Positions 52,143 to 60,215 of a stretch of DNA of 64,000 nucleotides are shown here, one piece after another. Source of the DNA: Paenarthrobacter aurescens TC1 (GTDB lineage: Bacteria; Actinomycetota; Actinomycetes; Actinomycetales; Micrococcaceae); NCBI GenBank assembly GCA_000014925.1, contig CP000476.1, positions 62,001 through 126,000 of the forward strand. The letters are read 5' to 3'. Under the pieces are notes generated by a model. It saw only the letters and a program-made list of their open reading frames with translations. It made no database searches and was not told where the DNA came from. The translations under genes and the position numbers were made by a program. Position 1 is the first letter of the stretch; each line of letters begins with the position of its first letter.

Positions 52143-52433
52143 GGGTCCGGATTTCGTCCAGTTGGGGCAGACACCTCAACCTGACAAAAACTCCTTGGCG
52201 GACTGCAGAAGCCGTAGGAACTGATTTTCCGCTCCACCGTGAGGAAGTATGCTGCCGCCGCCCACAGCCCGGGACAATTCTCATAGGCTATCCACCGTTA
52301 CTGCTGCCATGGAGCGACCTGTCGTAGGCAGCCTTGGGGCCGCAGGGCCATTTCGGTCCTGGAAAAGATTAGCCGCTAAAGCCGCACTGACTTCAGCTGT
52401 AGCGGACTTTTTCGCACCGTGAACCAAGCATGC
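52143..52433. other. Intergenic stretch between fragments and IclR gene
   Basis: About 290 bp without a credible gene. 52318-52425 resembles 47074-47190 (TGTCGTAGGCAGC, AAGATTAGCC, TCGCACCGTGAACCA). Confidence 0.4.
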
Positions 52434-54026
52434 TTATTGCGCGGCAGCGAAGACGGCGTCGGGTTCAGATTCCAGCTCTCCGGGTTTGCCTTCATGGTCG
52501 GCAGGGAGCCTTGCGCTTTTGACGGTGAGCAGGCGTGAGAGCCGGTGGGCTGTGGAGACTACGGCGCTGGTGAGCTCTGTTGGTGGGGTTCCGGCTACAC
52601 GGTGGTTGGGGACTGTGACGGTGACGGACCCTCGAATGATGCCGTTGACGAAGAATGGTGCGGCGATGCCGTGGGCGTCAGGGACTCGTTCACTGTCAGT
52701 GGCAGCCCAGCCCTGGGAGCGGATAAGCTCAAGCTCTTGTTCTGAAACTCCGGCTTCTTTGCCTATCCTGGCGCTTAGGTGTTCGGGCAGGTGGGCGAGG
52801 ATGGCTTTGCCCGCAGCTCCGGCGGTCAATGGAATTTTTTCGCCTTCTTCCAGGACGTACCGGACATTCCGGGCCCCGGCGATTGTTCGTCCGATGTGGG
52901 CAACTTCGGTGTCCGTGTCGTAGAGGGCCAGGGTGGTGGTTTCGCCCGTTTGTCCGCTGAGTCCGCGCAGATCCTCGTCCACCAGTTGCGGAAGGTCGTG
53001 GCCGGAGCCGAGCGAGGCCGACCAGCGCAGCAGCGTCGGGCCGGCCGTCCAGGCTCCGTTGTCCAGCGTGGTCATCAGCCCCACCTCGCGGGCTGATTCC
53101 GCAAGACGGCGGGTAGCAACCGACCGGGTTCCCCACAAACCCGAAAGGTCCTGCAGCGACAGCTCGGCCATCGGCTCGGAACAGAACGCCGTGATGATGG
53201 CCGTGATCCGTTGAATGAGTGCGGACGATTCGGCTTCAGGCAGGACCTGCCCCTTGTTCCTGCTGCCGGCGCGCTCGGTGAGGGACTCGAGTTCCCGGGC
53301 AGCTTGGCTGAGCAGCGCGGCGCCGGCTTCGATGTCTGATTCCTTGAATTCGTTCCGCGGCCGGGACAGCGACAGGGACCCGAACAGCCTGTCGTTGACG
53401 GTGAACGGCACGCCAATGCCGGCGGCGTCGGGAATGTGCTGGCCAATACTGACGACTGCGCCCACGGTGGAGTAGCTCTGCAGCGCATTCTCAATACGTG
53501 TCCTGCTGTCCATGGAGGCTTCGGTGTACTTCTTCAGTTCTTCGGGCAGTCCTGCCGTTCCGCGGCGGGTAAGGATAGCTAACCCAAGGGCACCGGCATG
53601 GGTTGGCAGGTTTGTACCTGGCGGAAGCGTGTACCGTACCGGCGCGTCAGGTTCCACGGAGGCCAGGACGAAGCACTGCTCCGGGTTGCCGGTTTCGACG
53701 GCCATCAGCGCTGTCGCCCCGGACGCCCGGCTCAAGCGCGCAAGAATCCTCGTCCCCTCGACAAAGAGCGGATGGCCTTCCTGCAAGGCTGCGGACAAAA
53801 CCTTCAGCCGCGGTCCGATGATATAGGCGCCACTGACGTCCCTGGACACCAGGCGTTCCTCAACGAGCCGGCTGAGAATCCGGTTGACGGTGCTTCGGCT
53901 GGCATTCAATTCCTCGGCCAGCTCCCGCACGCCCCATCCGTAGCCTGTACGGCCGATAACAGCCTCAAGGACGGCAACGACCTCTTTAGAGCCGTCCCGC
54001 TGTGCCGACTGGTCCAGTTGCGCCAT
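52434..54026 (-). CDS. Tandem IclR-type regulator
   Basis: 530 residues from ATG 54026 (the frame extends to 54116). Twice the usual IclR length. First half: HTH VRELAEELNASRSTVNRILS and effector domain (LPTHAGALGLAIL, AAGIGVPFTVNDRLFGSLSL). Second half: a weaker HTH (LSGLWGTRSVATRRLAESAR) and a second effector domain (IPLTAGAAGKAILAHLPEHL, AHGIAAPFFVNGIIRGSVTV). Divergent from the MHS-transporter operon, with a palindrome at 54134. Likely the regulator of that operon. Confidence 0.87.
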   Translation of the reverse strand: MAQLDQSAQRDGSKEVVAVLEAVIGRTGYGWGVRELAEELNASRSTVNRILSRLVEERLVSRDVSGAYIIGPRLKVLSAALQEGHPLFVEGTRILARLSRASGATALMAVETGNPEQCFVLASVEPDAPVRYTLPPGTNLPTHAGALGLAILTRRGTAGLPEELKKYTEASMDSRTRIENALQSYSTVGAVVSIGQHIPDAAGIGVPFTVNDRLFGSLSLSRPRNEFKESDIEAGAALLSQAARELESLTERAGSRNKGQVLPEAESSALIQRITAIITAFCSEPMAELSLQDLSGLWGTRSVATRRLAESAREVGLMTTLDNGAWTAGPTLLRWSASLGSGHDLPQLVDEDLRGLSGQTGETTTLALYDTDTEVAHIGRTIAGARNVRYVLEEGEKIPLTAGAAGKAILAHLPEHLSARIGKEAGVSEQELELIRSQGWAATDSERVPDAHGIAAPFFVNGIIRGSVTVTVPNHRVAGTPPTELTSAVVSTAHRLSRLLTVKSARLPADHEGKPGELESEPDAVFAAAQ

Positions 54027-54133
54027 ATTTGCAGTATCCCACGGCTTCCGCTGCCCTTCTCCATGAGTGGCCCTGCCCCAATGCGACCGCTTGACAGTGG
54101 CGTGGAACACAGGCATTCTTTAATCAATCCCCC

Positions 54134-54154
54134 AAGTGAGACAGTGTCCCACTT
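54134..54154. promoter_or_regulatory. IclR operator candidate
   Basis: AAGTG-A-GACA-G-TGTC-C-CACTT is a 21-bp palindrome with only the A/C pair and the centre unmatched. It lies 30 bp before the MHS-transporter start and 108 bp before the IclR start. Confidence 0.65.
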
Positions 54155-54183
54155 TTCTAAACCTAAGACAGAGAGGTCTTCGG

Positions 54184-55500
54184 ATGACCATCCCCACACT
54201 GGCAGTCCCGGACGCCGCACGACGCACCAAAGCCAAGAAGGCCACCGGCGTAGCCGCCTTCGGCACCTTCATCGAGTACTACGACTTCAGCGTCTACGGC
54301 TACGTCGCCGCGACGCTCGCAATCGTCTTCTTCCCCGGCGACGATCCTGTCATCGGACTGCTGAACACCCTGTTGGTATTCGGCTCCGCGTTCATCGTTC
54401 GCCCGCTCGGTGCGGTCTTTTTCGGCCGCCTGGGCGACCGTAAAGGCCGCCGGACCAGCCTGATCGCGAGCATCACCTGCATGGGTATCGCCGCGACCCT
54501 GACCGGGCTCCTGCCGGGCTACGCGCAGATTGGCGTGCTCGCACCGATCCTGCTGGTGCTGCTGCGCATGCTGCAGGGCTTCTCCACCGGCGGGGAAATC
54601 GGCGGCGCAGCCGCGTACATCCACGAATGGGCTGCACCGAACCGCCGCTCCCTCTTCGTCTCGCTGATCCCGTCCGTCGCCCAGCTCGGCAAGGGCCTCG
54701 CCGCCGGCCTGGCCGCCCTGGCCGCGGCAATGATGCCCGCCGCCGATCTTGCAGCGTGGGGTTGGCGCATCCCGTTCCTCCTCGCCCTGCCCCTGGGCAT
54801 CCTGTGCCTGGTCATGCGCCTGAAGGTCGAAGACAGCCCGGAGTTCCAGGCCATCAACAAAACCACTGAAGGTACCTCCAAGGCTCCGTTCAAGGAAGTC
54901 CTGACCAAATACCCCAAGGCACTGGCCAAGGTCACCTCCATCTCCCTCGTGCAGAACCTCGGAACCTACATCGGCACCGTGTTCGTCGCCGTCTACTTCA
55001 GCGAAGTCCTCGGCTTCACCAAGGGCGAATCCTCCACCATCGTTCTCCTCGCAGTCCTTTTCGCGGCACTCCTGATCCCCATGGCTGGCCAGCTCGGCAG
55101 CCGCATCGGCAGCAAAAAGGTCCTGCTCTGGTCCTACGTTGCCTACGTCGCCATCACGATCCCGTCCTTCGCGATGATGAACCAGGGCTCGTTCGTCTTG
55201 GCCCTCCTGGGACTGGGCATGGGCATCATCCCCTACGCCCTCTGCCAGGCCGGAACCTACGGGGCAATGCTTGAGTTCTACCCCACCCGCGTCCGCCACA
55301 CCGGCGTCGCGTTCGGCCACAGCGTTGGAGCGGTCATCGGCGGTGGCGCCGGGCCCTACCTCGCCACCTGGCTTATTGACCTGACCGGCAACACCTTCGT
55401 GCCCGCCTTCATCCTCGTCGGCGCAGGCGCCCTCGGACTGCTGGTTGTCGGCCTCACCGTGCGGGCCAACTCCGACCCCTCCTCGCACCTCTACCGTTAG
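54184..55500 (+). CDS. MHS-family MFS transporter
   Basis: 438 residues from ATG 54184. Metabolite:H+ symporter (ShiA/KgtP) pattern: GTFIEYYDFSVYGYVAATLA in helix 1, FGRLGDRKGRRTSL (motif A) and RMLQGFSTGGEIGGAAAYIH. Twelve segments. Members import dicarboxylates, shikimate or hydroxy acids. The D-2-hydroxyacid dehydrogenase gene follows 10 bp later, so a hydroxy-acid substrate is likely. Confidence 0.9.
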   Translation: MTIPTLAVPDAARRTKAKKATGVAAFGTFIEYYDFSVYGYVAATLAIVFFPGDDPVIGLLNTLLVFGSAFIVRPLGAVFFGRLGDRKGRRTSLIASITCMGIAATLTGLLPGYAQIGVLAPILLVLLRMLQGFSTGGEIGGAAAYIHEWAAPNRRSLFVSLIPSVAQLGKGLAAGLAALAAAMMPAADLAAWGWRIPFLLALPLGILCLVMRLKVEDSPEFQAINKTTEGTSKAPFKEVLTKYPKALAKVTSISLVQNLGTYIGTVFVAVYFSEVLGFTKGESSTIVLLAVLFAALLIPMAGQLGSRIGSKKVLLWSYVAYVAITIPSFAMMNQGSFVLALLGLGMGIIPYALCQAGTYGAMLEFYPTRVRHTGVAFGHSVGAVIGGGAGPYLATWLIDLTGNTFVPAFILVGAGALGLLVVGLTVRANSDPSSHLYR

Positions 55501-55510
55501 GCCCCGCACC

Positions 55511-56500
55511 GTGACCGAAATCTACATCTCCGACGTCATCCACGAGGACGTCCTGGCAGACATCCGCAAGAACGCCATCGTGCACGTCGGCTACGGCCCC
55601 GACAAGGTCAACTACCTCGACATCAGCGAGAACATTGACGGAGTCATCCTGCGGGCGGAAACCTTCACCCGCGAAATGATTGAAGCCTCCCCCCGCCTGA
55701 AGATCATTGCCCGGCACGGGGTCGGCACCGACAACGTCGACATCCCGGCAGCATCAGAGCATAGTGTCTGGGTCACCAGCACCCCGGGCTCGAACAGCAA
55801 CGCCGTCGCCGAACACGTCTTCTCCCTCCTGCTCTCCCTGACCCGCCGAATCATCCCGGCCGCGAACCGTGTCCTGGCCGGCACCTGGGCCGAGGGCCGC
55901 GGCGACCTGGTCGGTTTCGAACTCTCCGGCCGCACACTCGGGATCGTGGGCTTCGGAGCCATCGGCAAACGCGTCGCCACCATTGCTAATGGCTTCGGGA
56001 TGCGGGTCCTAGCCTCCGACCCCATCGCCACGGCAGCCGATGCCGAAGCCGCGGGCGCCGTCCTGGTCGAACTTGACACCCTGTATGACGGGGCGGACAT
56101 CATCACCCTGCACGCCCCGCTGCTGTCCGGCACCCGCCACATGATCTCCCCCCGCGAACTGGCCATGATGAAACCCAGCGCCATCATCATCAACACCTCC
56201 CGCGGCGGCCTGATCGATGAGGACGCACTGGTCACGGCCCTTACCAACGGCACCCTCGCCGGCGCGGCCCTTGACGTCCTCGAAGCCGAAAGCATCGACA
56301 TGAAGGACCCGCTCACCCACAACAGCGTGCCGCTGCACGAAGTACCCAACCTGCTCGTCACCCCCCACATCGCAGGCCAGACCCAGGAAGCATTCCAGGA
56401 AGCCGGCACCCGCTCGTGGTCAGAAGTACGCGCCGTCCTGGCGGGAACAACTCCGGCGTTCCCGGTCAACGCCAACGACCTCCGTAAAGTCCCCGCCTGA
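55511..56500 (+). CDS. D-2-hydroxyacid dehydrogenase
   Basis: 329 residues from GTG 55511. SerA-like NAD site TLGIVGFGAIGKRVATIANG at ~144-163, with substrate-domain RHGVGTDNVDIPAA. Catalytic Arg in NTSRGGLIDEDAL (~237), Glu in DVLEAES (~264), His in LVTPHIAGQT (~288). No ACT domain, so it is not the biosynthetic long PGDH. It reduces or oxidises a 2-oxo/2-hydroxy acid that the MHS carrier probably imports. The RraA-family gene follows 27 bp later. Confidence 0.88.
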   Translation: MTEIYISDVIHEDVLADIRKNAIVHVGYGPDKVNYLDISENIDGVILRAETFTREMIEASPRLKIIARHGVGTDNVDIPAASEHSVWVTSTPGSNSNAVAEHVFSLLLSLTRRIIPAANRVLAGTWAEGRGDLVGFELSGRTLGIVGFGAIGKRVATIANGFGMRVLASDPIATAADAEAAGAVLVELDTLYDGADIITLHAPLLSGTRHMISPRELAMMKPSAIIINTSRGGLIDEDALVTALTNGTLAGAALDVLEAESIDMKDPLTHNSVPLHEVPNLLVTPHIAGQTQEAFQEAGTRSWSEVRAVLAGTTPAFPVNANDLRKVPA

Positions 56501-56527
56501 CCGGCCCACAGAATCCAAGGAACCCAC

Positions 56528-57169
56528 GTGTACATCAACGCCTCCGCCGAAAACATCACCGTCTACCCCGCATGGCTCCGCCCCGAACAGGACCTCGTCC
56601 AAGCCCTCGCCGCCTATCCCCCAGCGTTGATCGGTGACGTACGCAAACGCCTGGACATGATGTCAGCCGACATCCGCTGCCTCACCCCCGGAGCCCGCCT
56701 GGCCGGGACCGCACTCCCCATCCAGATCTGGGAAGGCGACAACCTCGCCATCCACCGCGGACTCGACGAAGCCAAACCCGGAGACGTCCTGGTCATCTCC
56801 GGCAACGCCGTCACGAATAGGTCCGTTTTCGGCGGCATCCTTGCCGAAATCTGCCTCCATAAAGGCGTCAAGGGCGTGATCGTCGACGGAGCTGTACGTG
56901 ACATCGAAGAGATGAACGAGATGGGCCTTGCCGTCTTCGCCCGGGCTGTCGTCCCCGCCGGGCCCTCCAAAAACGGGCCCGGGTATGTCGGCAAACCGGT
57001 CGCCTGCGGCAACGTCGTCTGCAACCCAGGAGATGTCGTCATCGGCGACCAGGACGGCATCGTGGTCATCCCGCAATCAGAACTCAACGAAACCCTTGAA
57101 GCCCTTCCCGCACAGGAAAACCTCGAACGCCAGATCCGCGACCGGATCAAAGAAGCGGTCGCCTCCTAG
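56528..57169 (+). CDS. RraA-family aldolase/decarboxylase-like protein
   Basis: 213 residues from GTG 56528. RraA/HMG-aldolase fold: PPALIGDVRKRLDMM, KPGDVLVISGN, GVKGVIVDGAVRDIEEMNEM (Gly..Arg-Asp site) and GDVVIGDQDGIVVIP. The metal-type enzymes split 4-hydroxy-4-methyl-2-oxoglutarate or decarboxylate oxaloacetate. It is related to the RraA half of the fusion at 28967. End of an operon with transporter and dehydrogenase; substrate unknown. Confidence 0.87.
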   Translation: MYINASAENITVYPAWLRPEQDLVQALAAYPPALIGDVRKRLDMMSADIRCLTPGARLAGTALPIQIWEGDNLAIHRGLDEAKPGDVLVISGNAVTNRSVFGGILAEICLHKGVKGVIVDGAVRDIEEMNEMGLAVFARAVVPAGPSKNGPGYVGKPVACGNVVCNPGDVVIGDQDGIVVIPQSELNETLEALPAQENLERQIRDRIKEAVAS

Positions 57170-57197
57170 AAGCCACCACCGCTCCCTCCGAGCGACA

Positions 57198-57236
57198 AGA
57201 GTGGCAGTGGCCCCACATGGGCCTCTGCCACTCTTT
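57198..57236 (+). terminator. Terminator after RraA gene
   Basis: AGAGTGGCAG (57198-57207) and CTGCCACTCT (57225-57234) pair perfectly, the stem continues with GGCCC/GGGCC, and TT follows. Confidence 0.75.
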
Positions 57237-57257
57237 CAGACCAGAACCGGAAAGCCT

Positions 57258-57548
57258 ATGACACTTAACCGAACCACACCGCGTAAACATAGTGACTGGA
57301 GCCTGCTCATCAACGCCCTGGTGGAAATCCGCCAAAACGGCCAGGTCATCAGAACCGGATTCGTCGAAGACGTCATGCCCGACTCCTCCATACTCTGGCT
57401 TGTGCCCGACGCTTCACACCCTCGTCAGATGTTCGAAGCTGGCCAAGGCCACCAGGTCTGGGTCACGCCCCAAGCACTCTCGGGCGAACTCAGCTACCGG
57501 ATGACAACCAGTCAGATCTTCGGCAAGAACCCCACCAGCTGCACATAA
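57258..57548 (+). CDS. Small protein, paralogue of 38672
   Basis: 96 residues from ATG 57258. Core DWSLLINALVEIRQNGQVIR, then GFVEDVMPDSSILWLVPD, RQMFEAGQGHQVWVTP. It aligns through its length with the protein at 38672 (D-x-SILWL, R-x-x-F, VW-x-x-P). Again it lies just after a terminator hairpin that closes a catabolic operon. Probably a small beta-barrel; function unknown. Confidence 0.65.
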   Translation: MTLNRTTPRKHSDWSLLINALVEIRQNGQVIRTGFVEDVMPDSSILWLVPDASHPRQMFEAGQGHQVWVTPQALSGELSYRMTTSQIFGKNPTSCT

Positions 57549-57561
57549 GCCCCGGGCGGCA

Positions 57562-58215
57562 TCACCGGATAGGTGCCTGGGTTTCCTGCCGGGTGCTGCG
57601 GCCTTTAGCGGCGGAGGTGATGAGGTCGCTCTTGGTCAGCGGGCCGCCCGTACGCAGTGCTTCGGTCCAGGACGCGGTGTCTGTGACGGCGGCCCAGTTC
57701 GAGTGCAGCAGCGCCATGAGGGTCTCATGGACCTGGCGTGCCGGCGCAGTGCCGGCGTCGTTGGCGAGGTCGATTGCGCCGGTCGCGTCTGAAAGGACTT
57801 CGACGGTAAAGCCGAGGGGCTCGGCAGCCGCGGCGGAGGCAATCACACAATTGTTTGTCATGTAGCCAACGAGCGTGATCGTGTCGATGCCCTGTTCACG
57901 CAACCAGGCTTCAAGGTCGGTGCCAGCGAATATGCTGGAAAACTGCTTGCTGATGCGCTTAGCTGCAGTGTTCTCGTGGGCAGCTACTTCGGGGTGGTTC
58001 TGCCAGGTCGCCGATCCGGATGCGAAGACCGGGGCTTCCGCGGGCAATTCATGCTGGACGAGCACTACCAGCGTTCCGGTCTGCTGGGCGGTGCTGATCG
58101 CGGTCTGGATGCTGACGATGGATTCATCGCGGGCCGGGTATTGAATCGGGAGCAGTCCATCGAAGTACTCCTCTTGGGCGTCGATGACGATCAGGGCTCT
58201 GCGCGGTGCGGGCAT
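57562..58215 (-). CDS. Isochorismatase-family cysteine hydrolase
   Basis: 217 residues, GGAGAACCCC before the ATG. ALIVIDAQEEYFDGLLP carries the catalytic Asp, KQFSSIFAGTDLEAWLREQG the Lys, and TLVGYMTNNCVIASAAAAEP the Cys nucleophile (NNCV). Hydrolyses an amide or ester such as a nicotinamide- or urea-type compound; substrate unknown. Followed by no gene on its strand; it shares its orientation with the LLM oxidoreductase 63 bp upstream, so a two-gene unit is likely. Confidence 0.88.
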   Translation of the reverse strand: MPAPRRALIVIDAQEEYFDGLLPIQYPARDESIVSIQTAISTAQQTGTLVVLVQHELPAEAPVFASGSATWQNHPEVAAHENTAAKRISKQFSSIFAGTDLEAWLREQGIDTITLVGYMTNNCVIASAAAAEPLGFTVEVLSDATGAIDLANDAGTAPARQVHETLMALLHSNWAAVTDTASWTEALRTGGPLTKSDLITSAAKGRSTRQETQAPIR

Positions 58216-58278
58216 GGGGTTCTCCTCTAAATGGGGTTTGGTTGTGAACGTGTGGAATGTTGCTATGGGAGGCTTCTG

Positions 58279-59367
58279 CTATGCGGCCGAAAGCGGTGCC
58301 TCCAGGTGGGGCAGAGCATAGTGATCGGCGATCAGGGTGATCCCGAGCTGGTCCAGGGTTGTTGAGTGACCGCCGACCACGAGCATCACCTCATCGACAC
58401 CAGTGTGCTCGTGCAGGGCTTCGAGACGGTCGGCGACAGTAGCGGCAGTGCCGTGGAAACTGCGGCTGGTGTAAGTGTCCAGGATTTGCCGCTCCTGGAC
58501 CGTGGCAGGGTACGCCTCGACCTCGTCCGGAGGCAGGAGCAGGTAGCCCTCGCTTTTGAACATGCGCAGCATCGCCATGGCCGATGTTGCCGCCTGCCGT
58601 TTTGCCTCCGCCGGGTCATCGCTGATCGCCGCGGGGACGCTGACGAGGGTGTGGGGCTCGGCAAGCATGTCGGAGGGCCGGAAGCTCTCACGATAGAGAC
58701 GCATGGCGGTGTCGATGTCGGCGTCGCCGAACTGCAATGCGAATGCATACGGCCGGCCGAGCTGCCCAGCCAGCTGAGCTGAGTACGGAGAGGAACCCAG
58801 CACCCATACCTCCGGGGCAGTCAATGACGCAGGCACCCGGTTTTCCTTTGCCTGCCACGGGCCGGGAACTGCGTGAACGTGCCGGTATGGGTGCCCGGGA
58901 GGGAAGACGTCGCCCAGGAAGCCGAGCAGCTCGAGCACCTGTTGCGGAAATCCGTCGTTGGCTTCCGCGCCTCGCCGGAGCGCGGCAGCGGTCGCCCCGT
59001 CCGTGCCCGGTGCCCGGCCCAGCCCAAGATCGATCCGGCCTGGGGCGAGAGCCTCCAGCATCCCGAATTGCTCGGCAATCAGCAGCGGGGCGTGGTTAGG
59101 CAGCATCACCCCTCCAGCGCCGAGGCGGAGGCTCCTCGTCTCGGCGATGAGGCGGGCGATCATCAACGGTGGTGAAGACACCGATGTCGCACCCATCCCA
59201 TGATGCTCAGACATCCAGAACCGGTGATAACCCCGCTGGTCCGCCGCCCGTGCCAGCGAGATCGTGCCCTCGAGCCCCTCCCCCGCGGTCATCCCGACAC
59301 CAGTGCCACCTGCGGACAGCACCGACAGTGTGAACGGGGACGTGCCGGATGGTCGTCCGAACTGCAT
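58279..59367 (-). CDS. LLM-class flavin-dependent oxidoreductase
   Basis: 362 residues, GAGGAGTTTTC before the ATG. Luciferase-like monooxygenase pattern: YHRFWMSEHHGMGATSVSSP, LRLGAGGVMLPNHAPLLIAE and GRIDLGLGRAPGTDGATAAA, and C-terminal FHGTAATVADRLEALHEHTG. Such FMN-dependent, two-component oxygenases act on many substrates. Divergent to a CGNR regulator with an inverted repeat (59398-59429) between them. Confidence 0.9.
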   Translation of the reverse strand: MQFGRPSGTSPFTLSVLSAGGTGVGMTAGEGLEGTISLARAADQRGYHRFWMSEHHGMGATSVSSPPLMIARLIAETRSLRLGAGGVMLPNHAPLLIAEQFGMLEALAPGRIDLGLGRAPGTDGATAAALRRGAEANDGFPQQVLELLGFLGDVFPPGHPYRHVHAVPGPWQAKENRVPASLTAPEVWVLGSSPYSAQLAGQLGRPYAFALQFGDADIDTAMRLYRESFRPSDMLAEPHTLVSVPAAISDDPAEAKRQAATSAMAMLRMFKSEGYLLLPPDEVEAYPATVQERQILDTYTSRSFHGTAATVADRLEALHEHTGVDEVMLVVGGHSTTLDQLGITLIADHYALPHLEAPLSAA

Positions 59368-59397
59368 GAAAACTCCTCATGGAAATAATTGCTCTTT

Positions 59398-59429
59398 ACC
59401 GTGATCAAACGTAGCAGGGCTATCACGGT
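59398..59429. promoter_or_regulatory. Inverted repeat in LLM/CGNR intergenic region
   Basis: ACCGTGAT (59398-59405) and ATCACGGT (59422-59429), 16-bp spacer, in the 79-bp gap between the divergent genes. Likely operator for the CGNR protein. Confidence 0.5.
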
Positions 59430-59455
59430 TAATCGAAGCTGATAACATGAGAACC

Positions 59456-60040
59456 ATGACAGATGCTTCAACTGCAGCCCCGGGCGCCAAGGAGCATCCC
59501 AGCCTGGCGCTGGTCAACAGCGCAAGTGAACTGCCCGGGGGCAGACGCTACGACGAATTGGAGGGTCCTGATGACGCCGCGGCTTGGCTGATGGCGCACG
59601 ATCTCATCGGACCGGAGACGGTGCTGCAGGAGCACTGCCGGGGCAGGCTCGCAGCCCTGCGCTCGGATTTGCGCGATCTCTTCACCGCGCACGCGACAGG
59701 GGACGTCCCCACGACAGCGGCCGTGCAAGCTCTAAATCGTGCGCTGACTGCTGCCCCCGGGGCGCTTCTGCTTCAGTTCGACCCGAGGGCTGGGTTCACC
59801 CGCAGCGCCAAGCATCCCGTGACACAGGTCGTCGAGCACGTCATGGCCGTACTGGCCGAGGACGCTGCCTCGCTGCTGAGCGGCGACCAGGCATCTGTGC
59901 TCGCGTCCTGCGAAGCGGACGGGTGCCAGCGATTCTTCCTCCGCACCCACGCGCGAAGGCAATGGTGCTCTACACGCTGCGGGGACCGGGTCCGCGCCGC
60001 ACGCGCGTACGCGCGCAAACGCGCGCTACAAAGCGCATAA
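59456..60040 (+). CDS. CGNR-type zinc-finger regulator
   Basis: 194 residues from ATG 59456 (ATG 59447 possible). The C-terminal zinc finger is CEADGCQRFFLRTHARRQWC then STRCGDRVRAARAYARKR, with CGDR in place of the usual CGNR. The N-terminal ~150 residues are the ABATE domain thought to sense stress ligands. Probably controls the divergent LLM oxidoreductase and hydrolase genes. Confidence 0.82.
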   Translation: MTDASTAAPGAKEHPSLALVNSASELPGGRRYDELEGPDDAAAWLMAHDLIGPETVLQEHCRGRLAALRSDLRDLFTAHATGDVPTTAAVQALNRALTAAPGALLLQFDPRAGFTRSAKHPVTQVVEHVMAVLAEDAASLLSGDQASVLASCEADGCQRFFLRTHARRQWCSTRCGDRVRAARAYARKRALQSA

Positions 60041-60169
60041 AATGATGTGCTGCCGGATCCCCCTTCGGTCCGATGAGCCAAGCATGCACAGCTGCAAGGT
60101 AGCTTGTGAGCGGAATCCGGCCGACGCCTTCGCATCCGGCCACCATGATTAGCTCCGGCCCCAATGGCG

Positions 60170-60197
60170 GGCATGCCGCCGTGACCGGCGGCATGCC
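60170..60197. terminator. Bidirectional terminator hairpin
   Basis: GGCATGCCGCC (60170-60180) and GGCGGCATGCC (60187-60197) form a perfect stem with loop GTGACC, between the convergent CGNR and MFS genes. Confidence 0.7.
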
Positions 60198-60215
60198 TAA
60201 ACTTCGTCTCTGCAG

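Noticed and set aside
54163..55509. 448-codon minus-strand frame opposite the MHS transporter
   Set aside because: Antisense shadow; extreme Gly/Asp/Glu content and no domain.
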